Source of the DNA: Incurvaria masculella
Taxonomy: Eukaryota > Arthropoda > Insecta > Lepidoptera > Incurvariidae
Direction of reading: 5' to 3'
DNA length: 64,000 bases
NCBI GenBank assembly: GCA_946894095.1
Contig: OX335646.2
Coordinates: 18,842,077 to 18,906,076 of the forward strand
Positions 47,863-59,964 of this stretch are shown here, piece by piece (position 1 is the stretch's first letter; each line of letters starts with the position of its first letter). A program made the position numbers and the translations under genes. The notes beneath the pieces are model-generated. The model made no database searches and was not told the origin of the DNA. It saw nothing but the letters and a program-made list of their open reading frames with translations.

Positions 47863-48548
47863 CTGAAACCAAAAGCTGATTTAACCACGCGATCGTTTTG
47901 ACTACCTGAGTGGTCAGTCCGAGTTCTCACCTAAATTGGCGTTTACGGAACAATTTTTTACTATTTATTCTGTGGTTTTACTTCTTCAAGCTGTCAAAGT
48001 TAAACTCGGACTACCAAAGAAGATATGCAACCGGAGTTCCAGTGACTTTTTTGGTGTAACAGATATGTGATGTTTTTTCTGTAATCTCAAATAAATACCC
48101 CATTTCACATACTATTTCATGTAACTTCGATGCGAAGTGCTTGACCTAGCAATGTGCTTATTTTATCCTTCATAATAACTCTCTACGCTAGTGTACCCAC
48201 TAAAATGAGCTAGAAAATCTAAGATTAACCTGCAACCGATTATAACATAAAAAAAACTGGGCGCTGCAGTAAACAAGAATCTTGTTCCAATTGCGAAAAT
48301 AGTAATCACTTCAGTAAATCGATCACTGAGACTTTAGATGCATCTGCTGACGTTTTTATGTGTTTACAGTGTACAAATGTATCAATTCGGATTCACCTTA
48401 GTCAAAAAAATTCAACTATGGTAGTTTGATCCAAAACACTTAAATAAGTTACGATTTTCTGGCCCATACAAACTTTGCGATGTCCTTTGTAGGAAAACGC
48501 GGAGTCGGTGTAAACGGCAATGTTAACGTATTTACGGCGACGATAATT
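47863..48548 (-). other. Upstream intron, part adjoining Ig2
   Basis: AT-rich, nothing recognised. No Ig1 exon found here or further right. Confidence 0.5.
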
Positions 48549-49960
48549 TTATTTTTATTTTATTTATTTATTAATAGGTTCACAAACAGAGTAGTACACA
48601 GAATACATTGAGAATCACAAACGTCATTTAAAAAAATTTGCACACTCCACTGGTAGTGAACACAACATGCATAAAAACAAACAAAACATAGAACAAATAG
48701 GTTATAAATCTATTACTATAATATATACTTAAACCTAAATATATAACTTATATAACTGTACATAAATATAACTACATATATATCAATAAATAAATACTAA
48801 ATACTACATAAATATATTATAAAAACAAATAAAAGATGATACTTAATACAATATAATTAAAAGGAAAAAAAAATATTGGCAAAAGAAATAAAAATAAAAA
48901 TAAATTCTGACAAACTTAAAGAAATCATAAAGACAGAAAATAAGCTTTAAGATCTTTTTTAAAAACATTAATAGAGGGAGATTTTCGTAAATGGGGAGGT
49001 AGCTGATTCCACTGCCTTGCAGCGTGCACTGTAAAGGAGTCTGAATACGTGGAGGATGTGTGCGAGGGAATGGCCAGTACCGAAGAGCCGGTCGATATAA
49101 GTGGGAGACCATGTGAGCAAAGTTATGAAGACCGATTTCGAAGGTACGAGGGAGCGTTGGGATCATTAAGGATGCTGTAGATAAGTGAAAGGACATTAGT
49201 ATTCCTTCGGTGACGAATATCGAGCCATTGAAGACGAGTTCGAAATTCAGAGATGTGATCAAATTTACGAAGCCCAAATACGTAGCGGATACACAAGTTG
49301 AGAAGGCGGTCGAGTTTGTTAAGGAGCTCTTGATTGCGACTTAGAAGGATTGACTAGAAGGCTAAACCTCGTAGCCCAATTTAGTACCAAATCGAGATCT
49401 ACATTCATAAAACTAATATCAGTAGCAAGGTCATCAAACGAAAGTGTCTATACAGCTGCAAGTCGTCGGCGTAGAGGTGGTAGTGAGAAACGAGAATTGA
49501 AACAATTTTATTAATAAAAATTGAGAAGAGTAAGGGTGAGAGAACACCGCCTTGAGGTACACCAGCAGTTATGTCACACCAAGGTGAGTAAACATTGTCT
49601 TAACGGGCACATTGCTGGCGACCACGAAGATAAGATGAAAACCAATCTATTACTGGTGAGAGATATTAAGAGAAAAAAGGATGGCACAGAGAATGTCAAA
49701 ATCGACGGAATTAAAAGCGCTACTTAAAATTTAACAATACTAAAAGAGTACGTTTTCGATCATTCATGGCAAGCCGAATATTGGCAGTAATTTTCACCAA
49801 AGCAGAAGTGGTGCTATGGGATGGACGAAATCCAGATTGAAGGCGGGTCATGAAGAGAATTTACAGAGAGGTAGTTGGGAAGTTGGAAATGAGCTACACG
49901 CTCAAGAACTTTAGATAGAAAGGGTAAAATGGAAATAGGACGATAGTCACTCAACGCAGA
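48549..49960 (-). pseudogene. Decayed LINE: reverse transcriptase C-terminal part
   Basis: Minus strand. Broken frames retain GVPQGGVLSPLLFSIFINK and HLYADDLQLY (reverse transcriptase motifs, about 49,450-49,590) and SFTVHAARQWNQLPPHLR (about 48,990-49,050), the usual C-terminal end of jockey/CR1-type ORF2. The 3' end near 48,549 is a TTTA-rich tail. A different family from the LINE at 3.7-7.4 kb. Confidence 0.8.
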
Positions 49961-51480
49961 GGTACAAACTTATTTACTTAACTTTATTGCGCAAGTAGTA
50001 CATAAGACTGGGATGTTTAATTGACTAAGTGAAGAGCGAAGCGCGAGCGGTTCTCGTTTCAGCTCGGGAAAAAAATGATTTCGTTTGTCTCTCCGGCTGT
50101 CCGGCTTTTCTCTTCTACGGTTCGCATGTATCAACTCAACATGGTCATGAAATTTTGTAAGTAGGTTCGATGAATGGTTTTTTTTTGGAGTAAGTTTTTA
50201 TTTTTTTTTCAAAAATGACACTAAGCTTTTGTTTTGTAACAAGAACTAAAGCAATATGTAAACAACTGAGGAAAATACAAGAAAAATAATATGATTTTGT
50301 TTTTAGGTTATGAAAGCTGTGAACATTTATTCTACTTAATTACACTTAAGCCTACTCTCGGAAGTACGAAGCGATTAATAATCGCAATGACGGCCGTGAC
50401 GTCACCATTGTCTCCCTGTCCTACCCCACGTGTACTGCGCGTGCTGCCTGTCCCGTGTGACGTCAGCTGACGGATGTCATAATTAATTGCAGCGCGCGTG
50501 ACATCGCGCAGCTGGCGTAACTGACAGGCTACTAAACGCTTAAATGAATGAATATGCCTAAATTAAGTGAGTTTTCGTTGAACTTTATATGATAGTGGGA
50601 CCATGTTCCTTTGAGAATCCGGTGTATTTTAATTTTATTTTTATGTTATTCAGGAAACTAAACTTAAAACATTTTTTTTTAAATATAGCTTAAACCAGCA
50701 AAGTTTCATTATTTAAATGTTAAAGGCACTGAAAGAGAGAAATACATATTCTCGAATGGCAGGAAATTAACAAATAAACAAAAATGAAAAGAAGCAGTTT
50801 CTTTACAAAATAATTTTAAAAACTCAAAAGCTAAAATAATAATAAAATGTTAAGGCGCTAGGACTAGCCAACTACTCGCGCCATACAAATCAACTTTTTA
50901 AATAATGTAATTATATGTAGTGAAACGCTTCAGCAAATCCAAATAGAACTCCAGACTGATAATGGATTGTTAATATTTTTTTATTCCATCATTTATTTAA
51001 ATAATAATAAAAATAAAAAAGTTGACTTTTCTCATTAGAAATCTGAAAGTAATTCGATTTCTAGATATAAGCAAAAACAGCATATATGCATAAACAAAAA
51101 ATTCCATTTGCTCTTAGATTTCTACATTTAGTCAAAAAAGTTCGGAAATGGACACCGTTTCCGCAATGTATTTTGTATAGAAAAAGGAAACATACATTAA
51201 CGAAAGTAGGTCGATTCCTAGACAAGGAATTATATATTGTAAGAATGACACTTATAATCGTCAGACTTAGTTAGTTAACTTGGGGTGCCTCGTCTAACTT
51301 TGCAATTTGGCTAGTACCAGGGCCTTAAGTTGCGTGTGATGGGAATATATAATGATATAATCGGTGTGATATTAGGTAGGCTTCCATGTTCACTTCTGTA
51401 AAACAATATGATTTATTGTTTCGAAAATAGTTACAGTATCGGTTTCCTTGATCCGTTTTATCTTTTGTTCGAATTAGCCT
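49961..51480. other. Upstream intron with a CpG-rich CRE cluster
   Basis: Mostly unassigned. At 50,380-50,525 a GC-rich patch holds the palindromic GTGACGTCAC (50,396-50,405), CACGTG (50,427-50,432) and TGACGTCAGCTGACG (50,458-50,472). This is a regulatory candidate by motif only. Confidence 0.4.
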
Positions 51481-51484
51481 TTAT

Positions 51485-51660
51485 TCAGTCAGTCAGTCAT
51501 TCAGCTTATTTGCGGCCAGTGCTGGACATACGCCTCTCTAATTTTTCTCCAGTCGTCCCGGCCCTCAGCGATACGGAACCACTGCTTTAAAAGCATTTTT
51601 CGAGACTGAGGATTCCTGATTGCTGATTACGGAATTCCAGGAATAGGCCTGCTGCACTTA
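51485..51660 (+). repeat. RTE-type LINE tail fragment and MITE end
   Basis: gccagtgctggacatacgcc and tttctccagtcgtcccgg resemble a very common lepidopteran LINE fragment. It is followed by ttccaggaataggcctgctg, an end shared with the MITE at 15,160-15,345. Confidence 0.55.
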
Positions 51661-52385
51661 TTGTACTACTGAGTGCCGCCGCGCGCCAATGTCCTGAAAT
51701 GCGTTCGCCAAGTCAGTTCGTATCAGCGGATAAACTCAAATACACGTCTCCTATTGACCTCACAATTTACTAGAAGGTCGCGGCAAAAATGGTAAAGATA
51801 GCGTAAATGGCTGGAACTGGGTTCACAGGATACTCGTAAAGAGCAACCGCTCTGAAGCTAAATGTGTCGGTCTGCCTACGTCAAGCGGTTGCGTTACCTA
51901 GATAAGGTGCTGAACAACTAGTTATCGTGACAAAAAAATACGATAAAGTAAATGACCGCTAACCAAACATACATTTGAGTACCGTTAAGGCTCCAACTGA
52001 CTCCAGCGTTCAATAATCAAACAATAATGGCGAAAATCGAGCGCGACCAAGCGAAATTTATGTTTTTGACCTGTAAATTCTACTTTTCAAAGGGAATTAA
52101 TATATGTTTTACGCTTATTAACTAGATAATTTGTGATCTTGTACCACAAAAAAGAAATTTGTCTTAATTATTTTTTGTTTCCAAGCGCCGTCTTGAAAAC
52201 ATATTAAGAACCTAGTAAATAGGTGTTGACAAACAATATTTTTTTAAGAATATAAGCAAATCATTAAAACCGTTTTACGGTAATACACTAGAAAATAGTC
52301 TAAACTTTGATATTATGAATTTTCTGCGGGTTTTATTTTTAACCGACACACTGAGATAACCCAAAATATTCATAGAAGGGATTCA
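51661..52385. other. Upstream intron, unassigned
   Basis: AT-rich, nothing recognised. Confidence 0.5.
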
Positions 52386-53250
52386 TGTAGAAATGTCTTT
52401 AAAGATCTCGGAATAATGTCCCTCGCAAATATGCAAGTATATCAAAATATAGTTTATGCAAACAAAACTATAGAATCGGCTACTCATAACTCTGATATAC
52501 ATTCCCACAATACTAGAAATAAGTTTAACATACAATGTCCAAAACACAGATGAGCAAAGACTTCGGAGAGCTTTATTCACAACAGTGATAGACTGTACAA
52601 TAAATTAACAGCAGTAATGAGAAATTTGCCCCTTAATGAATTTAAAAATAAAATGAAATCAGTTCTTCTTAATAAAGTATAATATAATATAATATAAGTG
52701 AAACTCTTTCCGATAAAACCCTCTTTTAGAAGACAAGTACATAACTGTGTGCCATAGATAATTCTTCTTCGACAGACTTCAGACTTCTTTGACATAATAC
52801 TACGCTGGTAGTATTTTTTATATAAATACTTATTCTATATATAATATATTGACTTGATACACTTCATTAGTATCAAACTTGACGAGGGCTTTATACACCT
52901 GACAGGTTAAGTTGACGACGGCTTTTACACCGGAGTATACTTGTAATGCTATAAATTATATTAATTTATATAATTGCATTAGTAACTTTATTAGTTGTAA
53001 GTAACTTAAACTGACGGTTGCTGTTTATATTGTTCTTTGTTCTTTGCCTTAATCTGTTCTACCATGGAATTGTCTGGCAGTAGCATTTAGATCTAAGTGT
53101 GTATTTCGTAATTGTGGACGGAAAAATATGTTATGTTGTTATGTAAACCCGTGAAGTTTCTTTGCGGGTTCTTCTTTACTGGGTTGATCGAATTGATTTG
53201 TGACGTAACTTGGTGTAGTTTGACTACCAAAAAGTTTAAATAAATGAAAT
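52386..53250 (+). pseudogene. 5'-truncated LINE: ORF2 C-terminus and 3' untranslated region
   Basis: Plus strand. A broken frame keeps FKDLGIMSLANMQVYQNIV, HNSDIHSHNTRNKFNIQ and LYNKLTAVMRNLPLNEFK, the typical end of a non-LTR ORF2 (52,390-52,680). The ~400-bp 3' region (52,850-53,250) is repeated in inverse orientation at 18,205-18,605 and ends in aaatgaaatgaaat. Confidence 0.82.
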
Positions 53251-56081
53251 GAAATTGGAGATTAGCGTCATATGGAGCCTTAAACTAAGTGATGCGAAAA
53301 CCAGGTGTATTGTGCTTCCATTACCAACCGAGTCCGAGTTGATGGAAGCGGTCGCTCCAAGGGCGGGGGGTGAAGGGAGGTGCGACGATTAAAATCTTAT
53401 TTAGAACGGAATAAGTTCAGCAGCGGAGGGTCGGGTGCGGGGGGGGGGGGGGGGTGTCGAGGGGGAGGGGGCGGCGCTGTGAGTGTCGGCAAAGTCGCTT
53501 CCTCCATTGTTTGCTTTGTGCGGAGTTCATTCTCGTTAGAAGTTTGAGGAGAGATTGCTATTTAATCCGACTAAGAGAAGACCTTTTAACAGGTTGTTGC
53601 AATCTTTAGGCTTAAAGACTTTTTACACGAATACCTACTTGGATCTGGAATTTCGAGAGAATGTCTCGTCATTTTGACACTTGCTAAGTACGAAAAAGTT
53701 ATGATTGCTTAGAATGACGATGCTAAGAAATGTTATAGTATTAAACCTCTAAACAAGTCATGTTAATGACCCGCGAGCTTATTTTAGCGAATTAAAATGT
53801 ATCATGTGCATGCCACTCCGTACATAATACTTTTCAAACTATACAGGATTTTTCTTGAACCTCATTAGTACCCGAAAGAAGCATCAGTGACGAATTGAAT
53901 ATAAATCGTTTTTTGGCAATTTTATGCACAACAAACACTTTTTTATAAAACACGTTTAGTTAAATTGTATTTTTTTGTTTGTGATTTTTTTTTTAAAGAA
54001 GGAGATTTTCGTGGGAGACGCGGGGGGAAGGTGGCGCTGCGTACAGCTACTGGTCCAACCTAACACCATAATAACACAGATTGCTTGTACGAAGTATAAA
54101 CCGAAAGTTTGTGTAACCGACTACACGTCACAACAGCAGACGACCACGTGTCGCCGCGACACTACTGGTTTCTATGTATTTTTATTTCATACCTGCCGTA
54201 GCTAGCAACACGTCGTCTGCCATAACGGAACGACAACACGTTTCGTATAATGCTAAATGGAAAATTTCAGTTCACTTGGCCGAATAAAACGTCGATTGAT
54301 AGCTAGCATGGAAGAAATATTACTAAACGTCAGATTTAATCACTAACTTTCCTGTTCATCCGGCGACTTAATTTACCATGGGAACCACCCAGGTGGCCCA
54401 ACATCCCGCACTATGCGATACATCTCGCATTAAAATAAACAACTGGAATATTGGAATGGAATCATGTCTGCAGCGACATGAAGCTACGACGTGTCGCTGC
54501 GACATGTCGTTTGCTGCTGCGATGGGTAGTCGGCTAAGAGATTGCCGGGGTGTATCTTAGCCAGTCCCCTCCAAGCGCGAGGGCCATCCACCCCGCCAAC
54601 TATAGAACTTTCAATCTTAATTATTTAAATAACTGTTTTCATAAAGTGAACGTCTGTCGGTTCATGATCAACCAAATTTTCGCTTTATTTCCAACTAGCA
54701 CCTCGCCATGAACCGTAAATGAAAATTGGCGGGTAGTGTCGATGAATAATAAGGGCGAATGAGCGTTGGCGGATCGGCCGAGCGCGGTGCTTCGTTGATT
54801 TCCCCTGTCGCCGATGGCCGCCGCATAACTACACGGTTTCGGCGTGGCGCGCCAGACTCGTCCGCTCGACGGACCGACCAGAAGCAACACTGCATACCAT
54901 TTTATTCTTACATTTTTTTTAATTCTGGTTTAAGCGTTCCGTCATTAAAATTTATCACTATAATTAAAATGTTATTTTAAAAGAACAACCACGTATAAAC
55001 ATGAGCATTGCATATTAAGCCTACGGCCAGCAGCTTTCACGAAAGCATGCCTGTATCTTTCTCAGTTATGCCAGTGGCATGTGTATTATTTCACTGGTAG
55101 TTGATCGCTTGCTAATAGCCAGCATGCGAGATAATTAGTTCAGTTTTCGTTAAATAGGTATTATTTGTTTCTTGGTATTGGTCAAAATCTCATACAGGAA
55201 TCTTATTCATACTTTATTGTTAAGGCTGCTATTATTATTTTCTGTAGGTGGTAGCATTTCAAGGAATATATAACTATGTGTTCAGCTCACTGTAGTAGTT
55301 AATGACAGAACTAATAAGAAAGTAAGATGAGTAGTAAAGGGCGCGCGGTGGCGTACTAATTACTGGTTTATATTGACACGTTCGCTAGTAGCTATTCGTG
55401 CCTGTTAGGAACATCGTTTTAGGAAAATATTTTTGTTATTATTATTAAAAAAAGGGCGATGAATAGACTATATACTTTTTGATGATTATCGTAACTCAAA
55501 TTTGCGAGTACGCAGCGTTCTTGCAAGAAGCATGTGTATCCTGGCCTACAAGCATGCCAGTATTTAGTATGCTAGGTTCTCGCCACTAGCGTACTTTTTC
55601 AATAGCATGTGTATCTGCGGTTTGAACGTCATCATGATTTTTCTGAATTTGTTTTCTTATAATTATTAATATCATAGAATACATTAATGTATTTAAAAAT
55701 TAAGTTTCATTTCGAAATCGTTATGCCAATAATCTCCCAAAGCAATAATTTCGTGAGGCTGTGTAAGTAGACTGACGTAAGTATATGGAAATGTGACTCT
55801 CTGCCAGTGGTGCCGACGCGCTTTCACCGCCCGCCAACTTCGCGACCTTATTGTAGGTACTCATTGCCTAGCTAATGTCCTATTCTTTCTTTTTATTTCT
55901 TTTACACTTATTGAAGAAACCGAGAACGGCGCTCGTTCATGCCAAAATTGAGAGACATTTTTATTTTATGTGGTATTAGGACTTCTGACGACTTTTATTA
56001 CTTCCAAAGAAGCATCGGAATAATTTTCTATAAAGAAACATTTCAATAAACGGTTTCAATAGTTCCAGTAAGAGGCTTTTT
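53251..56081. other. Upstream intron, unassigned, with low-complexity patches
   Basis: Contains a G-run at 53,440-53,454 in a G-rich block. Perfect small palindromes gtgtcgccgcgacac (about 54,149) and tgtcgctgcgaca (about 54,491) lie in related GC-rich patches. A 54,750-54,895 patch is open on both strands without recognised similarity. Confidence 0.45.
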
Positions 56082-56308
56082 TAGGGTTCGGTAACCAAAG
56101 GGTGCCAAACTGAATCCTATTACCAAGCCTCCGCTGTCCGTCCGTCCGTCCGTCCATCTGTCACAGGACTGTATCTCATTAACAGATAAGAAAATAAAAA
56201 AAAATACAAATTAAAGGGAGCCACCATACAAGAAACGTGCTATCTTTGGGTTAAATCACGTAAGTACGGAACCCTTCGTGTGCGAGTCCGACTCGCACTT
56301 GGCCGGTT
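56082..56308 (+). repeat. Common dispersed repeat (tccg-run element), copy 1
   Basis: Begins ttttttagggttcggtaacc, carries a (TCCG)n run and gtcacaggactgtatctc, and ends gagtccgactcgcacttggc. Two more copies are at 58,196-58,445 (inverse) and 63,149-63,446. Confidence 0.85.
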
Positions 56309-56611
56309 TGTTTGCTTCACTGGTCATAGTTGGCTACTATCACACCTACTAATATGATAACACAACACCATACTTCACAACTCGGTTCCTTTCCAGGATC
56401 TTCTGTTTATCCGAGGAAAGCTGCAGTATCTACTGCCTATCTAGTAAGAATAGGATAGAACGTACAGGATTGGGATGGTCCCGAAATATTAAGTGACCGC
56501 ATTGTCAATGACAATGCATATTTCGTGATTGAAATGTCTATTTTCGGTGTAAATGCGAGTCACTCCACGGAACGTTTCACCTAAAGCTTAAGCTGCCCAG
56601 ATACCTAAGTA

Positions 56612-56795
56612 CCGTTCGGATGGTATATGATCAAAGAGGCAATGAAATATTGTCCATTTTATCATCCAATTCAATGTATATGTAATATGTAGCTGTGCAA
56701 TAAAGGGAAGGTCATGGAATGGCATCTACGCTGTGTTGGGCAGTATTGTGACAGCAGCTGTGCCGTTAGCCATGTCCAGTTCCATTAAAAACATA
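56612..56795 (+). repeat. Truncated SINE
   Basis: Diverged body and 3' end: cgttcggatggtatatgatc, aataaagggaaggtcatgg, gccatgtccagttccatt and an A-run. Confidence 0.65.
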
Positions 56796-57649
56796 TTCTT
56801 GTTAAAAAAAAGAGAAGCCCTTCCTCCGGATAAAAAAGATGGGTCTCTGCTATTGGACACCATGAGGCGATGGGCATCTCAAAATTATTGTTTCATTTCA
56901 AAGAAGGTAACTACTAAACAGCTCACAACTGGTGAATATTATATGAGTATTATTTTATGAAACACAATTTCGTTCGCATCATAATACCCATATTAAGTTT
57001 AAAATTGACGGGAGGGCTCGTGGGATCTGAATGGTCAGTTCTGTGGAGCGAAAGGATGGGGGGATTTGAGTGAGCACTCCTGCCCCCTCCCACTGGACGA
57101 AGCGCCGCGGCAAGCTCCCGGAGAGAGAATTTATCACTCAGTAACGACACCAACGGGAAGCATTATTTGACTAGACGTGCTTGGAATCAAATAACAGATA
57201 ATATTTACGAGAGTCGGGATCTGTTATGGCCGGTGACTTTTCAAATGTCATTTTCCAGCGCTTCGAAAAACATTAGTCGTTCCACCTGATGACATTGTAA
57301 ATGCACGTCTATACATATGTTTTCCTATTATAAATTAGTAAAGTAGCTTGATGGTATAAGTTGAGGTCACGCACACATTTACACACGATGTTGTGTTCAA
57401 GTATGCCATAAACTAAGGAATCAACGTGATACGAATGTCGCGACGTCCTCGACCATAGGTGGACTACAAAACACAATAAAAGTTATATGTGCAAACAAAA
57501 ATATTTAACAACGTTCATACTGTATTTAAGAAATATATTGTATTCGTGAAATATACTCGTGTGCGTGCCGGGATCAACTTAAAACAATCGATAACTCAAA
57601 ATCATTCCGTTGGTAATAAAATGAATGTAGCCTGCCATTTAATTATAAG
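56796..57649. other. Upstream intron, unassigned
   Basis: No gene or element recognised. Confidence 0.45.
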
Positions 57650-58015
57650 CACCTCTTCTGGTCGGAGCCGTACGTGACCGCGAGTCGTTTATTGCGGAGC
57701 GACGCGCCAGTCAGCGCTGTGGCATACGGATGAGGGTACTCTAGGGCCTTTGTAGTGACGTGTTGTGCAGCGGAGCGAGGGGGCGACGCGGCACGAGTGG
57801 GCCCCGACGCGGAAGCTCTGAAGCCGTCCCTGCCTCGGTTGCGCTTCCATTGTTCGGCGCTTAGGTGGCGCTTAGTCTAAAAGAAGACGATTACTTAACG
57901 CAAAAACCGAAGGGCGTCGATCAAAAGATAATTAACTGAGTGATGCAAAGGGCAATTTGTAAAAAATGTGTCAAGTATGCCTGCAATGAAGCCGAACTCT
58001 CGATGTTACCAAAAG
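57650..58015 (+). other. Candidate first exon of a plus-strand transcript in a CpG island
   Basis: A 200-bp CpG-rich island (57,650-57,860) leads into sequence with an ATG at 57,977 followed by 13 open codons (MPAMKPNSRCYQK) that end exactly at a strong donor, AAAAG|GTAAGG (58,015/58,016). A shorter upstream ATG at 57,966 hits a stop. A plus-strand acceptor with a long pyrimidine tract follows at 62,225. This could be a 5' untranslated exon, a small-peptide exon, a non-coding RNA or chance. Confidence 0.35.
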
Positions 58016-58195
58016 GTAAGGATATTTTTTTTTGCTAACGAACTTAGAGTAGAATAATTTTAGTTTCGTAATTTGAATTGTTTTATTAAAATCCAGGTAT
58101 TATATACTGCCAAATATGTAAATTTTTCAAAAAAACTTTTTCATTGTATCGAGTTTCAAATCAATACTGTTTTAAATAAGTTTTCACTTTAAAAA

Positions 58196-58445
58196 ACCGG
58201 CCAAGTGCGATTCGGACTCGCACACGCCCTTCGTGTGCGAGTCCCACTCTTTAATCCCTCTTTCCCTCTTTGTTTTTTTTTTTATTTTACCTATTTGTTG
58301 TTATAGCGGCAAAATAAATACACACTCTGTGAACATTTCAGCTGCCTACCTATTACGGTTCATGAGATACAGCCCTGTGACAGACGGACGAACGGACAGC
58401 ATAGGTTTAGTAATAGGGGTCCGTAGGCACCCTTTGGTACGGAAC
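58196..58445 (-). repeat. Common dispersed repeat, copy 2
   Basis: Inverse copy of 56,082-56,308 and 63,149-63,446: starts aaaaaaccggccaagtgcga, ends gcaccctttggtacgga. Confidence 0.85.
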
Positions 58446-58574
58446 CAGAACTGAACAGGATTGATGTTAATTTTTTAACTTTTTTGAAATTAACTTCATT
58501 AATTAATTAATTAACAGATATACATTAATTAAAAGATATACAGTGATATGAAAAGCCTTTTCTAGATTTATTTC

Positions 58575-58785
58575 TAGCTGAGTTACCCGGCTCCGCTCGG
58601 GTTAATGTCGTTTTGGACTGATGTTGGCCTGAATTAATTCCTGTATATTATAGGATTTCTTCATGCAAACTTTTGTCACCTATCTTACAGCCTTCGAGTT
58701 TACCACACCACAAAAGGTGGCCAATCTCCTTCTCCAAGGTCCGTACTTTCACTATCTCGAAATTCATCAACATTGTTTCAGCGGT
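58575..58785 (+). repeat. Repeat 5' end like 18,620
   Basis: agctgagttacccggctccg and gctcgggttaatgtcg match the start of the element at 18,620. Interrupted at 58,786 by the TTAA element. Confidence 0.65.
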
Positions 58786-58789
58786 TTAA

Positions 58790-59331
58790 GGCGGCCCATC
58801 CCGCTCATCTCCCCATACCAAAGGGGAAAGAAGATCACGCCCATATTTCTTGTCAGAGATCCAAAATTTTGCTCAAAATAGCTTTATTTGATCGAACTAG
58901 ATGTCTGATGACCATTGGCATTGTAAAGTTATGTTTGGTTTCTAAGTTATAAGGTCCGAAAGTTCGAATTTTTCGCGCGTTTTATTAAATAACTATGGAG
59001 GTGGATTACGCAATAAAAAAGTAAGAACATCGTAAAAAGATTAGTTATCAGACATAGCTTATTTAATCAAGATGTATGGTCTATTTGGTTTTTGTTAGAT
59101 TGTTCACTACAGCGGTCGTGGTTTACTTTTACCTATAAGTTGTTTTGAAATGAAAATTTTCGTAAATCTTACCAAATCATACACTATGCACATCGTCTTT
59201 TTTGTGGACATGTTGCATCTTCCTCATCACGGAGCCTGTCTTATTCTTTGAAACAGAGAAGGTCCCAGAGCGCAACAGCACGGTTTTGTACCGAGCCCGC
59301 GAATGAGTTAGGCCCGCCGGGTTGGGCCACC
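58790..59331. mobile_element. 542-bp TTAA-type non-autonomous transposon, copy 1
   Basis: Flanked by TTAA at 58,786-58,789 and 59,332-59,335. Inverted ends are ggcggcccatcccgctc and the mirrored cgggttgggccacc. No transposase. About 95% identical by eye to the adjoining copy 2. TTAA target and short GC-rich ends suggest a piggyBac-type element. Confidence 0.85.
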
Positions 59332-59335
59332 TTAA

Positions 59336-59877
59336 GGTGGCCTAACCCGCTCATCTCCCCATACAAAAGGGGAAAGAAGATCACGCCCAAATTTCTTGTC
59401 AGAGATCCAAAAATTTGCTTAAAATAGCTTTATTTGATCGAACTAGATGTCTGATGACCATTGGCATTGTAAAATTGTGTTTGGTTTCTAAGTTATAAGG
59501 TCCGAAAGTTCGAATTTTTCGCGCGTTTTATACGATAACTTTGGAGGTGGATTACGCTATGATAAAGTAATAACATCGTAAAAAGATTACTCATCAGACA
59601 TAGCTCATTTAATCAAGATTTATGATCTATTTGGTTTTTGTTAGATTTTTGACTACAGCGGTCGTGGTTTACTTTTAGCTATAAGTCGTTTTGAAATTAA
59701 AATTTTCGTAAATCTTACCAAATCCTACACTATGCACATTGTCTTTTTTGTGGACATGTTGCATCTTCCTCATCACGGAGCCTGTCTTATTTTTTGAAAC
59801 AGAGAAGGTCCCAGAGCGCAACAGCACGGTTTTGTACCGTGCCCGCGAATGAGTTAGGCCCGCCGGGTTGGGCCGCC
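59336..59877. mobile_element. 542-bp TTAA-type non-autonomous transposon, copy 2
   Basis: Same orientation and exactly the same length as copy 1, sharing the middle TTAA (59,332-59,335) and followed by TTAA at 59,878-59,881. Ends ggtggcctaacccgctc and cgggttgggccgcc. Confidence 0.85.
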
Positions 59878-59964
59878 TTAAGCTTGAAAACGAAACAGAC
59901 AGACACAGTTACTTTCTCATTTATTAAATTAATATGGATATAAATGTAATTATTTACTAACAGA

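Noticed and set aside
31642..47700. Searched for an exon-4-like cluster of alternative Ig2 half-exons in the 16-kb intron
   Set aside because: GC-rich patches (42.1, 44.4, 46.5 kb) contain no Ig motifs with splice sites on the minus strand.
48843..49277. 144-codon minus-strand frame as a gene
   Set aside because: It lies within a decayed LINE; the motif-bearing register is another, broken frame.
54639..54980. Overlapping frames on both strands in a GC-rich patch
   Set aside because: No recognised family, and open on both strands as expected from base composition.
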